A stretch of DNA of 64,000 nt from Kappaphycus alvarezii (lineage: Eukaryota; Rhodophyta; Florideophyceae; Gigartinales; Solieriaceae). How positions within the stretch are numbered: position 1 is the first letter of the stretch; each line of letters opens with the position of its first letter. Made by a program: the position numbers and the translations under genes. Of the stretch, positions 12,530 through 26,639 are shown in pieces. The stretch is from assembly GCA_002205965.3 (NCBI GenBank), contig NADL03000629.1:1178001-1242000 (forward strand). Direction: 5' to 3'. Below the pieces are notes generated by a model, which ran no database searches, was not told the DNA's origin, and saw only the letters and a list, made by a program, of their open reading frames with translations.

Positions 12530-15500
12530 GCATGTTGGAAAATATCTCTCCACCATTGCTAGTCCTCAGTAGCGACATGTCATGACCATTGAAATATTTC
12601 AATTGCTAAATAATTGCCCAGCCTTTCCATTGAAATCCGGGTATTCAGTGCTTCAAATATACTAAATGGTCCGGTGTATAAAAATAGAGGTAATTGAGAA
12701 CTACTGGAAGCTCTCTCCCTTATTTTCACAGTTGATTTATTTTCTGGTCAACACTTCAACGTGAAGACCCCGCACACTTCATGGAAAAGAACGATGCCGG
12801 TCCCAGTGAAATTCATCATCATCCACAACAATTTCTTTCCTCTTGTCAAACTGGTAAGGAACCGACAAAGCAGATCTTGAAGATTCATTTCGATTATGAA
12901 ACAACCGTTTCGACTCTGGCTGCTACAACTTTGTCTCTATTATTCCACGGCCTTTCCTTCTGTAGGCGACACCTGGTCTACCATAGACAAGAAGGTGTTT
13001 TTGGAAAGCCAAGTTAAGCTTCTACACCGACACTTTCATCCACCATAACATGATCATTCTGACAGTCATTCCCGAATTTTCCTTCGGTACTTTCCCTCTC
13101 AGCACCTAGTTCTCCTTCATTTCCTCCGCTATATTCAAGGAATCAAACAGCAACAAAATGATATACCCTTACAAAAAGATTTTCAAGCAGTTAAAAGAAA
13201 AAAAGACCAGCCCAATCTCCAATAACAAATTCAGGAAGGTCTGCTCACCCTCAGTACTCAGTGACGATGATACTGATAGCGATTCCTCTTCATGCAAGTT
13301 TGAGCGAAAAGTAACTTCTTGATATATTCAGCTTGTTAATCTTCAAACCGCCTGTACTGCATCTAAAAAAGATACGAAACAACTCATTTTCTGAAAAATC
13401 TGCTGTTTGTATTTAGCCGTCATACTTTCTGTCTCTAATTGTCCTACCCTGATTATAAGCTGGTATATTTCCAAATAATTTATAATGCAGGTGTGCTAGT
13501 ATTTACACAGGTTCAACGGAGACCTCTTGCATTTCTCAGCATCAAAACTTTTAAATCCGTAAAATTAACGATTCCATCCATACTACGCAGAAAATAAGTT
13601 ATCTATGTCGGTGCTCCTTCTAAAATGTAAGAAAGGTTCCACATATCCGATCTTAACCTTATTCTTTCCAAAATAGTCCTGTATTTCGACCCTTACTCAG
13701 CAGATTTTTTATTTTCGAAACACACATGAAACGCGTACCGTCGCAGTAAAACTGCAACTCAATCGTAAATATCCGACGTATTGCCAATCTGGCGTGATTT
13801 TTTCTTTTCTATTGTAAACAAATCAAGCATCTGTAGTAGCTTGTGAAGCAGATCATCTTAAGGGAGAACAATAAAGCCTCCTTATGTTAGATATATCTCT
13901 CTGAAACTGCCATACATCTCTAAATTTCTGACTGCCCTTAAATTTTTGACACTATATACGATGGGTAGTCTTCGAATATAAATTTTTAATTTCCTAACGT
14001 TTGGTGTGGATCCACCTGAAGGATCTGCCTGGTCAACACTACCAAACCCTTTCTTTTTCGAAAGCTTTGGTAACAGACCGATGAAATCTGAATCCTTTAG
14101 ATCCCTTCACGTTATATTTTCTGTGATTGAATTTAATTCCTTTAATTATTTGTAAGCGACTGCGAGTTACCCTTTTCAATGCCTTCTCAAGGTGATTTCG
14201 CGTTTATATCCGTCCTTGTTGTCATCTGCCCCACTTTAGCTGTCCTAAAGCTACTTATTCATAACAGTACTCTTTAAAATGGTTTCACCGCTGTTTTGAA
14301 TCCCAACGTAAAAATGGGGCAGAGTGGCGCTTGTTGGTAAACTCTAAAAACTTTTTCTGCAAGTTTTGTCTGAAATAAAGATAGATGAATTAGTCGCTTT
14401 CCTCTTCATACCAGAGCGTGGCAGTAGTACAAATTATACAAATTTCACGGCACCGTAGTTTAGCCCGAGCATGCTTGGGTACTTTTTTCTACTACAGTAA
14501 ATTGCTTCCTAGATTATCTATAAATATCTGCAGTAGTAAATATCAATAGATTGAATTGTCTAGATATATTACTTCCTCGAATTATTCATGCTTTGAGAGT
14601 AGCATTTACTCGAAATAATGATACAATTTCTTTATCCAGGCAGCCCGAACACCACAGTTGTGATTTTGATTTTATTTATCCAGACATCTCGAGCTCCGTA
14701 GTTATAAATCAAATAAATTTTAATATATACCTGCATATATAAGCATATAGATTGAAGCTTAAAAATGTTTCTTGCTTCAAATCCGGCTGAAAGTTCCGTT
14801 GCTGTGCATGAAATATAATGAAATTGATCAAAATTTGACAGTCACATCCCTGGAAACAATAAATCATTACGTTAAACCCCTCCGTATGTGTAACGGTCAT
14901 TATCTTTTAGTATGGCACCAATCGCAGAAGCTTCAATTATTTAATTTTCTAAGGGAAATAAAAATGTGCAAACAATTTGTTGCATGGAATTATACATCAA
15001 TGCACCATAAACACAATCGGAACTAATTCTTCACCATCGAGCGTGAGTATAGCCTTTCTCAAAAAGAGAAAAAGGTTACTATTGTTGATTATCTCAAACG
15101 AAAAAGTTCTCCCTATCCAATGACGCTAATTGGACTTGAACAATGGGTAAAATTGACGCTGTATTTGCAAGTGATGCCTAGCCACGAATCAGTCTTTATA
15201 ATTTTGATATTACCTGACATAATTAACTCTAAGGGACTACATAATCATAATTCACGTCTTCTAAGATCCCCACGGTCTCTTTTTGTGGGTCTGACTGCGT
15301 AATGATGGTTTCATGACCAAGCCGCAAAGAACATACGAGCGAACGGATTCATAGAAAGATCATTCGCAACCAAATTTCAGGAGCAAGTAAGTGGAGAACT
15401 ACCAGATGACGATTAAAACTCACTTCACTTTTTAAAAGGTCGCATGAAGACTTTTAAATTTTTAAAAAGGCGGAGGGTTAGAAGGATTCAAATAAAAGGC

Positions 15501-17079
15501 GCAAATGCAGACATGCAAATTGCCGATGTTGCTTTCCCCCTATTAAGAGAGAAATCAATTGTTTTTAACCAAAAAGGACCGGTTGAATGCTGAATATTCT
15601 GTTTCTGATTCTTTCTGGCACTAAGATAGACACTGAGCAATACCTTGGCACAAGAACTATTGAAGCAGGGGCATCCCAAGTCACTCAAACCGCTGCTGAG
15701 TCGCATCTCATCGTGTAGTCGAGCTGAAATCATACAACTTCCCACTTAAAGTTTGGAGATCTATTTTACTGGTACAACTGATTGCGGCTTTTAGATGAAG
15801 TGCTAGTTGTCGTTATCGATATTCTCGGCACTTGCCGTCGCGCAAGCCGTCACAAGTACTTAACAATGTCACAGCGCCTCTACATCGACACTTCATCCCC
15901 TGGAAAAAGTAGCGTCTCATCTGTAAAACTAAATGGATCTACCTCTCTAGTTTTCTCTAGCACTCGCTAGCTCATTCGAGATTAGACTTGCAACGTCTCC
16001 GGCCTCTAACACTCTACTTGGCTACGTGGCTCACGTAGCACTAAAATTTGGGCACCCTACAGCGGATTGAGACGCCAAAAGACCAGTTTCGACAAAAAAA
16101 AATCTAGAAGGAGAAGTCGATATTCACTGTTCGCGCTCGCTGTTATTCATACGGTATAAAAATATCCCGTTTATTTTATTTTTAATTACTGGAGAACAGA
16201 TACGTTTTCATAAAATCACGAAAAGTATCGCAGACTAGATTACCAGGTCAATAAAAAGATTGAATGATGATGTCTTTTCTGTGTGGTTACAAATATTCCA
16301 TGCATACATACCTTGGTCGCCTGTCGGCAAGTTACTCTGCTTGTGGAAGATTGTTTGACGCATGGAATTTCAACTATCTTGACATTTCTTAATAATGTGG
16401 AAGTGCAGATTCTACCCCGAACACGTCAACCCGTATCCAATTTCTCAACGCAGGGGCCATTGCCGCACTAAAAGATGCATATCGCCGCAGTTTTTTCAAT
16501 AATTCGATGAAGACGGTGAGTTCGAGTAGGTTTCTATTTCTGTCGAGGAGCAGGTCAAAGCGCTTTCCGCATTTTGTTAAACTGCTAAACAGTAAAGTGG
16601 AGTTGTCTTCATAGATGAACGAATCTTTTCGCAGTTTCAAAGGCAATGTTTGGGTTATTTTGAACTATGAATATATAATATGTATATCCACGCCACTGGA
16701 AGGCAAAGTGAGCTTAGCTAAAAGCCATTCATAAGTGAAACAAACGGATATAGCTACTTCTTCAATTGAAAATTTCCCATTTCTCATTATAGGTACATTC
16801 TAGTCATACGCAGACGCAACTTGCTTCCCTGTGTTTATGCGTCATTTAAGAAGATGCTTTAGACCTTTCATGAATAAAATGTCAATGGTTATAAATATAA
16901 CTACAGCATGATGGAGTAGAATCTGATCCTCACCGGAGGGTTCATGGGCGAAAAATTATGGCAAGCCGCTTTGCACGTGCATTATGCAAGTAAAGAACAC
17001 GCGCAATATAGCGCTTAGTTTTTCCATACGTTAATACTGACATCGCACGCTTAAGCTAATGCTTAGGCTTGCTCTACGT
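12530..17079. other. AT-rich stretch with no recognisable gene
   Basis: Only short, interrupted open frames without recognisable domains. The frames at 12,781-13,017, 14,551-15,026 and 16,283-16,646 have no family signature and no codon bias distinct from the background. A slightly more GC-balanced patch lies at 15,780-16,060 but gives no readable protein. Confidence 0.5.
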
Positions 17080-17465
17080 GAACACGACTGGATGACTGTT
17101 GACTAACATTACACTATCGTTTTTTGTGCCCAGATGACTTAACTCTATCGCAAGCCAGTGGTACAGTAATGAAACAGGCGAAAAACGACTGTCCAGTTGA
17201 CTGGATGTTCCAAAGTCCAGTTTTTTCAAGTCTGTAGTCGACTGGGCATTTGCAGGATCAATTATTTGTCCGGTTTACCGTCGGATAGATGATTCAGGAT
17301 CCAGTCTTTATCCAGTCAACAGTTGATTATTTGATTGGATTTCTACTGCAAAAATCAGGTCTTTGCAGTTGCCAATTACAGACATAAAAGCTAGTGGGAC
17401 TATTTGACTGGACCCATTCAACTGATTCAGTTTAATTGAAAACAACTGTAAATGGGCTGGCCGTC
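17080..17465. repeat. Degenerate CAGTC/GACTG repeat patch, left
   Basis: About a dozen copies of CCAGTC, GACTGG, TTGACTGG and a full AGTCGACTGG palindrome lie within under 400 bases. A similar patch lies at 21,395-21,625. Both carry an AACATTACACT-(A/G)TC block (17,104 and 21,402) in the same direction. They may be subterminal repeats of a decayed DNA transposon or paired copies of a tandem repeat. No transposase was recognised between them. Confidence 0.5.
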
Positions 17466-20400
17466 AACACCAAGCTCTGCGATGAAAACTCATACGAATG
17501 TGAAAACGTAGCTATTCCCAAACCTGTATCCGTAATGCCCTCAGGAACCTTTACGTAGGAGCCAAGTTTTTGCAAGATAGAATGGCAGACCAAAATAGTC
17601 TGCCGCCGCCCTCGTTACTGCCAAAAATGTTCTCAAAAGTATCGCAAAAACAAGGCAAAGTGAGGACCAACGGAATCAAGCCTCAAAAAAACAGTTCCCA
17701 CACGAAAGCTCACTGTGACTGAAATAATAGAGTGATTCGTTCCTCCAGCTGGGTTTAAGTTGGAACAAATGCCTTCGTCGGCAAAAGTAAGATCAATTAT
17801 CTTTGAAATTGGTGTTATTTTCATCCGTAAGTACTCCAATCGAACTGAAATGAATTGTTTTTTGCCGGGAAACAACAGACTGTGAAGATATCATCCTTGT
17901 ATCATCTAATTATAGTATCCAACAGACCATATACGCCAATAGCATGACATTACTTTCTCGTCCTCAATCGCATTGAAGACCATACAGACAAAATCAAAAA
18001 AAAATTGCAAAGAAAGAACTACTAATCATGGCGACGCCCGAGCAAGTGTAAAGCGACGACATGAGCATCAAATATTAAAGTTTATTGTTTACACTACCTT
18101 CTGTTTTCGATCGCTAAATCACAACTCTTCCGGATTGTCAAAAGCATGTTCGACTTGCGAAACCAAGGCAATCACTCTATGTACCCCGATCTGCTGAAGC
18201 GCATTATTCTTTAAATGCATTTAGCAAAAACAACTAAATTAAGAAACCTAATTGACTTACTGTGTACCGGTAGAGCATAGACAAGTTTTATCTTTGGACT
18301 TTCGCGTTGACTTACGAAAAGCACATTGAATTAATATTTTTTGTGCGCAGTGAATGGTCGTCAAGTTTTTTCTATCTAGATTTTCGTGTACTACATCAAT
18401 CGCGAGTTTTGCACAAATTAGGACTTTCGGAAAATCTTTTAGTATAGTTTAAGAAAGTGGTGGCTGAATCTAATTTTTTCTGGATCAGATGTGCAGGCTC
18501 GACATTAGACGCCAGGTCAGAAGTCAAAACGGAGACGCAAGAAGGTTTAATGGGTAAATGAGTCTGTTTAATATGCCATTTATTAAACTGGCCACCATCG
18601 AGGGTTTTGGGACAACTCTTGACCCAAAAATCGAAAAACCTCTTTCTTTCGTAAACTTTTCAAGAAATCAAAAGGTCGATTTAGGAAGTTAACAAAATCC
18701 GTGCAATGCGAGTGAAATTCGATGAGTTGCATCTGAAGATGTGTGGGACACGATCGAAACTAATTTCGTATATGCCTCACAGGTGGCTCGGTACGTTCTG
18801 ACCAATTGGACTCTTCTGTTTCTGTAGGATTGCGTGAGGGGCACTATGTCACAAATTAAACTGGATTCCACTTTACGTCTGACGGGCAAACGAAGGTTTT
18901 ACTGGAATGCTATTATTTGATGCAGCCCGTTGGTGAAGTAACTATTGCCGCACATTCTACGACTAATCCGTCTGTCAGCGACTTCTTTTTAGCTTTATGT
19001 ATCATAAGAAGCACTATGCTGGTAGAAGACCATCTATTTCCCACGTTTGAGTCGTTCGATCAGAACAATCGCGAGGTCACACATCAACAGATTCAATCCT
19101 TCGACTGAGCGATTTGACAACGACAAAAAGGAGCCTTATTTTGAATGCTATTTGTAACATATTTTGCAACAGCTACAGTGGGACACCATGGTAATATACA
19201 CTTTAAGTTTAGTTATTTTATCATCCTTTATTTGAGCCATTGAACTCTCTTATTGTCATTAGTACTGCAGTCTAACCAAATGAGATTCGTCATTGTGTTA
19301 TTGATGAGATATCAAGCATTTCCATACACATTTCTCAACCAACAGAGCAAGAAAAAGTGACAAAGATTATAGAGCTCCTATAGAAAGTTAATTTCAGGCA
19401 TACTCATCGCAAAACAGTGGAGGAGGTACAGTTTTGAAAAGTATGCGGCATTTTGCTGAGTTTTCTGATGAGTATTTAAGGGAGAGTCAGTTATGTTCTT
19501 CAATCTTCGGTGTATTCAAACAAGAAATCTCGGAATGTACTAATAACTTTTTTTATTGAAGCTAATTTACTTCCCTCTAATAGGCTTTTGCTTCAGTGGA
19601 AAGCAAAAGACAAGAAGTACAAGTTTTTTCGCACCTGTCGCACGTTACATACTCTGAAAACCGGTGTAGTAGACACAGGTTGAGCGGGATTTCGGAGGCA
19701 CCGGGGAGATTTTAAGGGATCTTCCAGTTCTTTGGATGTCGCGATGGTAGACATGAACATTTTTCTACGTTCAAGTAGAGAACTAATACCAGCCACTGTC
19801 CCTGATATTTCTTCCAGCAAGTGGAAGTGGAAGCTTCTCAAGCGACTTAAAGGAGCTGAATACCTGCATTGGAATTAGTAAAAGTGGAGGGGAAGTATAT
19901 ATTGAGGAGTTTATACATCAAATTGAGCACGGCGATGACAGTGCATACAGTTTTATCTGGGATACCACGGAAAAACTTCATTCTATCCTTTTTCTACATT
20001 TAATTGTGCTTGGTATTGAATAAATCATAGCCTTCAAGGATACAGTCCATTTAAAATAGTTAGAAGTTCAAATTCATGGTAATCGAAGGGAGAAAAGTAG
20101 GGACTATTTGAGGGGGGTTGTGGATTGCGGTGGGGTAGATGAGAAAGGGACGGCATTAAAGTAAATGGGGGAAGGAAAATGATGGAGATTGAAATTGGGG
20201 AATAAAAGGACTATACGCAGAGTAACTTTATGAGATCGATCGGCTTGTTTTTCTGTCGTCAATAATAGGTATTAGACCGCCTCATGCGTTTTCGGGATAG
20301 ACAATATGCCAAACTCTGCATAAACTTTATTGTAGTTTTTCAGCCCTCCGCTAAGTTGATTTTTGTAAGTATCCAGTTGAACCACATTTTTATTCGTTGT

Positions 20401-21394
20401 TCTATCGAAACTTGAAGAGTCACCTTTGTATTTCCGGCAATTAATACACTTAATCATCTCTCCATGCCGAGAAAATGTAGTCTATAACCATTGACAACGG
20501 TTAAACTTCGTATCTTGTATCTGTCATATGCGAACTTCCTAAAAATAAGATCAAGTAACGCTACATTTACGTGCTTGGGGATCAAGGCCTGTTTTGATCG
20601 CTTATATGCGTAAAAGTCGAACAGCGGAGGTTTTGGGAAAATATAATTGCTTTTAGTTAGCTTCCATTGAATAATAGGGCGCTGAGGACTGTAAATTCTC
20701 ATTTTCTGTCGACTTCCGTAGCGGTACTGGAAAGTGTAGTCAGTTAAAAGTGTAATAAACAAGTAAACTCGCCCTTGGTCTACAGCTGTTGATTTCTATG
20801 TGTTTTTATTTTATTATAACGCTAGTACATCGTATGAAAAGTATTCGTTCTATTTCCCATTCCGAAAATTTGATTTTGAAGGCCTTTTCCCGCTCCTCTT
20901 GTGCAAGAGTGTTTGGGCTCACTTCCGAACAGTTTCAGGAAATGGCCAAGCACATCATTTCAACAGTAAAGTACCCAAACTGACCCCTATTTGTCTACTA
21001 AGGGGACTGCAAACGCCAAGCACCGAATGCATAGAATAGGACTGTAATGTTACTGTAACTGCGGAGGGTAAATCGGGGCATAAGCACTATACAGTCAATA
21101 TATATATTAATTCCTTTCTGCATCTCAAATTGTGATTTATAATTAAGAATACACTTCTATTGGGAGTCAAAAGAGTCGACAATTGCGCTGCCCCTAAGCA
21201 ACTTTACTGACGGTAAAAGCGAGTGACCCGAGCAGCCTGTCCTTATCATAAGTGCCACACTGTATAACGTAGCCTTCTTTACGGTCTAATAGTATCCCTT
21301 TTGCCCGCCCTTATGGATCTTATTTGTAACCATCCACGTCATCACCAGCAAGCTTAATATATCTTAATGTTAAGACTAACACTTCTAAGATCAA
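17466..21394. other. Stretch between the two CAGTCGACTG repeat patches, no recognisable gene
   Basis: Open frames are short. Two overlapping minus-strand frames at 20,272-20,457 and 20,454-20,762 (61 and 102 residues, joined by an ATGA-type overlap) are the longest continuous coding-like patch, with a CINC pair near the start of the second, but no family is recognised. If the flanking repeats are transposon ends, this interval would be the remains of the element body. Confidence 0.3.
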
Positions 21395-21625
21395 ACAAAA
21401 CATTACACTGTCATTTCCACAGTATTCAGTCGATTGTTTTCTGTTTATTGTCCAGTAACCCAGTCGAATATCAGACTCTAATCGACTGAACACAGTAACA
21501 CACTCGACATCCGGTCTCTAGCCGACTGAACATTTCGTTAGTCCAGTCTCCATTCGACTGCACTTTTCGTCAATCCAGTCGATGTTCTCTCTCGAGTCGA
21601 CTGCGCCTTCGTGTCAACCTTATAT
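21395..21625. repeat. Degenerate CAGTCGACTG repeat patch, right
   Basis: Four to five imperfect units of roughly 40-45 bases, each containing CCAGTC or CAGTCGA followed by (T)CGACTG and a TTCGT-like spacer, are seen between 21,430 and 21,615. The core is the palindrome CAGTCGACTG, present in full as GAGTCGACTGC near 21,594. This is the counterpart of the patch at 17,080-17,465. Confidence 0.55.
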
Positions 21626-24600
21626 TCTCTATAAACAATAAGACCTTAAACACACTTGTTCATCGCAATTGACAGCCTCCAGCTCTATATCTCCCTCATA
21701 ACTTCATTGTACAAATCCTGCCCGTTAGCATTCCCAAACAAACATTGTTCCCCAATCACCAATTCAGCCTTTACCAGCATATTAAAATTTGGCTCTTCAT
21801 TCTGACCTCCAGCTAATCTTCCTTCACGCTGACCACAGCCCTTTTTGCTAGGTAACCACATCAGCCTTGGCGCAAGGCATCCCGTTACCTAACCCCGGTC
21901 GAACGGAAAACACAAGAACACTCCAGATATGAAGGCAACGGGCGCCGGCGGCGGTACCGATTACTTTCATATCACTTTCCTAGACCCTTTGTCCCTTCTC
22001 ATTTCAGAATGGGAGCCTTCGATCTCTTTAGGAGCTGAAACAAAGCCTGCTCAGACAAACTGCGATGAGGGGATGTAGCTTTGTTACCGGGTAGGCACAG
22101 TCATCTTGTCTCTAGGGTCGGAAGGTGGCATCCTATGCGTTCTCTCATATCAAGGAAGTAGCCCGTTCGGTCGCCAGCCGAGCCTTGGACCAATATTCCA
22201 GGGCGAGGGCGATTATTCTTCAACGACACACCGCGTTGATGGTCACCTCCAATACGGCCGGGTTGTTGACTGAGCTAGCAGCTACTTTCTATTTTGTGGA
22301 CACGCTACGCTATTTGCGTCGTATTTTATGCCATATGATTGAATGCAAGTTAATACGACTCAACTTTAAAACTTTGTGCAGTAGAAAACCCACTAAAAAA
22401 CTCTGTTCTCCACATTCGCTGCCATACCCACAGTTCTGTGGGTTCAAAACATGAACCGTGGGTGCTTTATCCATTATAATTCCTCTTTGCGACGCGCAGG
22501 CTAAGCTACTGCACCATCTGTCGAACGTATAACCTTATTCATAAGTATAGCTTTGCATTTCATGAGCCGGCCGGGGGGGACACAAGTATATTGTCATGCC
22601 ACAGAATGTTTCACGCCGTCTGAAGCGACTCTAGGCTATAGTTGTTTGTCGTGCAGACATATAATTTGGGTGAGAGAGAAATGTCCGGAGATATTAGAGG
22701 TCGTAGATTACGGACACTCGCGGAGAGAGAATGCATGCGAATGAGTGTTTGATAGTCGTAAATTGAAGAAATTTGCTCTCGGTGTGTTTTGTAGACCATG
22801 CGAAGAAATTATTAGGGGAAATCACGCTTCATTTCAGGCGCATCGGTGTCTGCGGGAGCGATAAACTGATTTTTAAAGTATCAGGAGGGTCAGCAGTAGC
22901 ATGTGAGAACGAGGTTGCTTGACTGAATGACACTAGGGAAACGAACATTTCATTTTGCAAAGTCACTCTAAATCAAGTTTGAATCAGGTGATTAACTGTT
23001 GGGTGTTAACGATATCTGCACTGTGAACAGCGACGTCAAAAGTAGTTGCATTGAAGTGAAATGTGCCAGGAGGAAGCACTGGGGCCGAGCCACGTTGTCA
23101 ACAGGCCAAAGTGAGGCCAGGGATAAGATGGGTACCTCTTCATGAGTTTGGAGACCGAAATGCGTGACTGCATGGTAGACCATCGTATTATAAATGATAA
23201 TTCTATCCCGATGAAATGTATGCAATTTTTTTCGTGTTCGCTCTATAGGTCCATCACAGCATTTTAATAATATATGATCGATAGGGATAGTTGGATGTCC
23301 CGACGGCTTCCTTGAATAATTATAAAATCTAATCCTGTTTATACTGTAGAGCAGAGCAAACCTGCTAACCAGAATCATCCAAGCACTATATATATTTTTC
23401 TCTGCCAAATTTGCGCTCAATAATAAATATAGAATAAATTTTCAGGTAAGCATGAATCTAGCTAATAATTTTCTGGCTATATAGTTCCAATAAATGTATC
23501 TCTATAATTTAAAAACTGTATGATCAAGAGCTTGTTTCACGAGTAGTGCAGTACTAAAATAGGGCCATTGAAAACTAGGTAAAAGTATTCTTCGGTGATT
23601 TACAATAAACGCAAATTTTAGGTCTCAAATAAAATATTTTTTCGCAGTTTTACATCATTCTATTCGATTTGGAAGACAGATCGAATGGTTTTCTCATTCC
23701 TTTAAAATAGCTTTTTTCAATTTTTACACCTCTTTCATTTTTAAAAAATGAATAACTATCCTGTTGACTGAGATGAATTAGGAGTTAAATTTTGCTCATA
23801 TCTACGGGAATAGATCCATCAAAAAGTGTAGATTTATTTTATAAGATAGGTAATTTCCTTTTTTGTCAAAGGATCGGAAGAATTAGTCGAACCATGTATC
23901 AAGTTCACTTCCATAATTTTTTCTGGTTCAAAAATTATATTTTATCAGTTGAAAATATGCTTTTATGGACTTATGGTCAAGTACACGAAATGTACAACGA
24001 GACATGAATAAATTCTTCGAGTAGAAAGGGACTTTTGAGGTAATATACATATTTAATGCCCTACTCTAAGCTGCTGCAATAATTATCCCTTCTTCAATAG
24101 ATTTACCGCCAGTCGGTACTTCTCCAGGTGGAAAAGACTTAACCAGACGCCGACATAAATTTAAATTTCATTCAATTGAATAAAATATTGAATACTAATC
24201 TAGGGAAGTAATGAAAATTCCAACAACACAAACAAACTGCCCATATATAGATCCGACTGGTTTTCCTGTATCAGGAAAAAAACAACTGATAATTCAAATT
24301 TTGCTAAATTTTCGGGGCGGCAATATGTACTTGAAGAACAAAAAGACCTAAAATTTCATAATATCGGAGATTGAATAGATTATTCACAAAGCAATGGTAC
24401 ATATTTTTGCTTAAATATGTAAAAACAGCTATTGAAGAAGCAACCATACCCAAATAGACATTTGAACCATTCACTGAATTAAAGTAGAATTTTTCGAAAA
24501 AATTCATTATTTCATCCGCCTGTTTACGTCTAATTCTTGGCATTTCATGAGTTTCTATTCCTTCGCATTTTTATTTTGCTGATACATTGACTTATCAATC

Positions 24601-26639
24601 ATACAAATTGAGCTATTTAAATCCGTTAAGATTTAGGGATTCAAAAATAAATATACTGATGTACGGAGCTTGTAAATTTTCCGAAGTTCTTGAATAAATA
24701 TCGCATTACTCTTATCCGCTCGAGTAAAAAGAATGAAACCAACCAAATCCATGGCAAGCAGTAACAGTGACCCTTCGGAAGAGATTAGAAATAACTGAAT
24801 AATAAACCGCCGAAATTTAACAAAGACAAAAAATTATTTTCCCAATGTAATAGCCATATATCATGGTATTACTCGGACCATATGAACCTTCCAATGATAA
24901 CCAATAAAAATATTTTTCGTTCATTCTCGAGGAGTACTTTTATAAAAGCCGTAGGGCTGGTCTAGATTGAAGTACAGAACTAACGTCAACTTTTGATAAA
25001 TTCCATTTTAAATTTGTTGAGATTGATAAATTAATTTTTGCTTCCATGGGAGAAAAGATTCTGAATCAGGTCTTATATTAGTTCTCTCCTTTCTTTGTTT
25101 TTCTGTATAGGACTATCCGTGCCTTGAAATAGTATTTTCCGTCATCCAAGATTTTGATTTTGTATTAATCACGATTTGATATTACATTCGCCCAAGGAGA
25201 AGTTTTAGCGATGTTGGTTTTTGAACAAGCACTGAAAAAAAATTATTTAGTATTATACAAGTTTAAATATTATGAATAATCCGAGATAGAATACCAGAAA
25301 TTTTATGGGGTAATTGCTTGGATACAAATCTTGTATGATAATACTCTAACCTTTTTGTTCGGAGGATTCCAATTTTTACAGGTAGCAGTTCAATCTCATG
25401 AGCATCAATTCCATTATTTCATCAATCAGAATGTGGAAGAAGAATTCGAAGTTAATGGAATTGTTTTCGGAATCTAAAGGAATGTGTACGGGGCCAAAAG
25501 CCTATCAAAATCTGGTGTTATCATTACTTTCAAACGCAATTTTACCCTTTTGTGCGATATCTACATTTTCAAACTTCTGGGATTCATTCTAATTAATACC
25601 TACATCATTTTAATTTTGTTCTCTTAAAAATTTCATGTCATTAATACACATTTCTGAAGGGGGGAATTTTTCGGTTATTTTAATGCATGGAAGATGTGGT
25701 CGGTTATATCCACGAGGCTAATACGTTATACGGGATAAGTCCTCGCTGATGGGTAACACTACAGTAAATGACCTTGCTTACAGGGCCGGCTCAATGCCGG
25801 TGAGCAGGCATGCCGCGTTGGACATGACTGCCGCAGCAGCGTTTCTGGAGTGCCGTCTGGGATTTCATCCACAAGATTGTCAAAAGATTGTTCTTTGAAT
25901 GATTTGATTTTTTCCTTGGTACGCAAGTTCATCTGATGAAACGGAATGACAAAAATATTCTATTGCTGCATTAGTAAACTTTCCACCTTATTTAGGGACT
26001 GCAACGATAAGAGACTTTTTATTGAATTTTAATACTGGTTTAGGAGATGGACATGATTCTCTTTTGTGATTTGGAAGATCTAAAAATACTTCCACAATAT
26101 CACCATCATGGAAAGGAATACCGTCCACTTCCTTTGATTTGAGCATAAGGTTTCATTTCCTTTTAACATTTAGTTCATTGTGTCCATTTTGTCAATCGTT
26201 TAATAGGGGTCGGGGACCAGAATTATCGGTAGGCTTAGTGAGGCGTGTATCAATTTAGTAAGAGCACATAATATCATTCCTGTCTAAGTTTTCACACAGC
26301 TGGCGTAGCTAAGTTGTTGATGGAGCCGAGGATGCACTGCACCGTTTGAGAATTCACTGCGAATCACGGCAGGGGTGGGGTGTTCGCCGATTACCTTTGA
26401 GGTCGCCGCCGACGATGAATCCAGCGAGTCAAAAGCCAGTGGCACAAACTTGCGCCCTAGTCTCGATCATCCGGGCATTGCCTCACCACGCATTGCTGCC
26501 ACTTTGCTGACTATCTCCCTGCCCTTCCACCGTATCGGTGTATTGACGACAGCTCACACTTCGCGGACTTTTTTAGGCGCAGATTTTTTGCCGCTGTCAT
26601 CTACAGGCCTTTATTTTACTGTACTACCTCTCTTGTCCA
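21626..26639. other. Mostly AT-rich stretch with no recognisable gene
   Basis: No frame carries a recognisable domain. The longest minus-strand frame (22,992-23,420, 142 codons) lacks an early ATG and has no known motif. Two GC-richer islets, 21,840-22,300 and 25,690-25,880, stand out from the AT-rich surroundings, but I see no gene, tRNA or repeat family in them. The 26,340-26,640 part is again GC-richer and may already belong to the gypsy LTR that follows. Confidence 0.45.

Larger units (their letters stand above)
6690..12530 (+). mobile_element. Heavily decayed Ty3/gypsy LTR retrotransposon
   Basis: By eye, this segment runs parallel to the better-preserved gypsy element at 26.6-32.0 kb. 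Positions 6,700-6,930 match about 30,190-30,400 (end of the protease-RT linker). Positions 6,931-8,150 match 30,405-31,615 (RT and RNase H). Positions 8,150-8,540 match 31,615-32,000 (linker and integrase zinc region). Positions 11,270-12,525 match the LTR at 26,640-28,032. The order body-then-LTR on the same strand makes the latter the 3' LTR of this copy. Differences are dominated by C-to-T and G-to-A type changes plus small gaps. The 5' end was not found. Confidence 0.8.

Noticed and set aside
22992-23420. 142-codon minus-strand open frame in the AT-rich region
   Set aside because: Starts at TTG, with its first ATG well inside, no recognisable motif, and isolated in repeat-type DNA. It could be chance or a relic, with nothing to support a gene.
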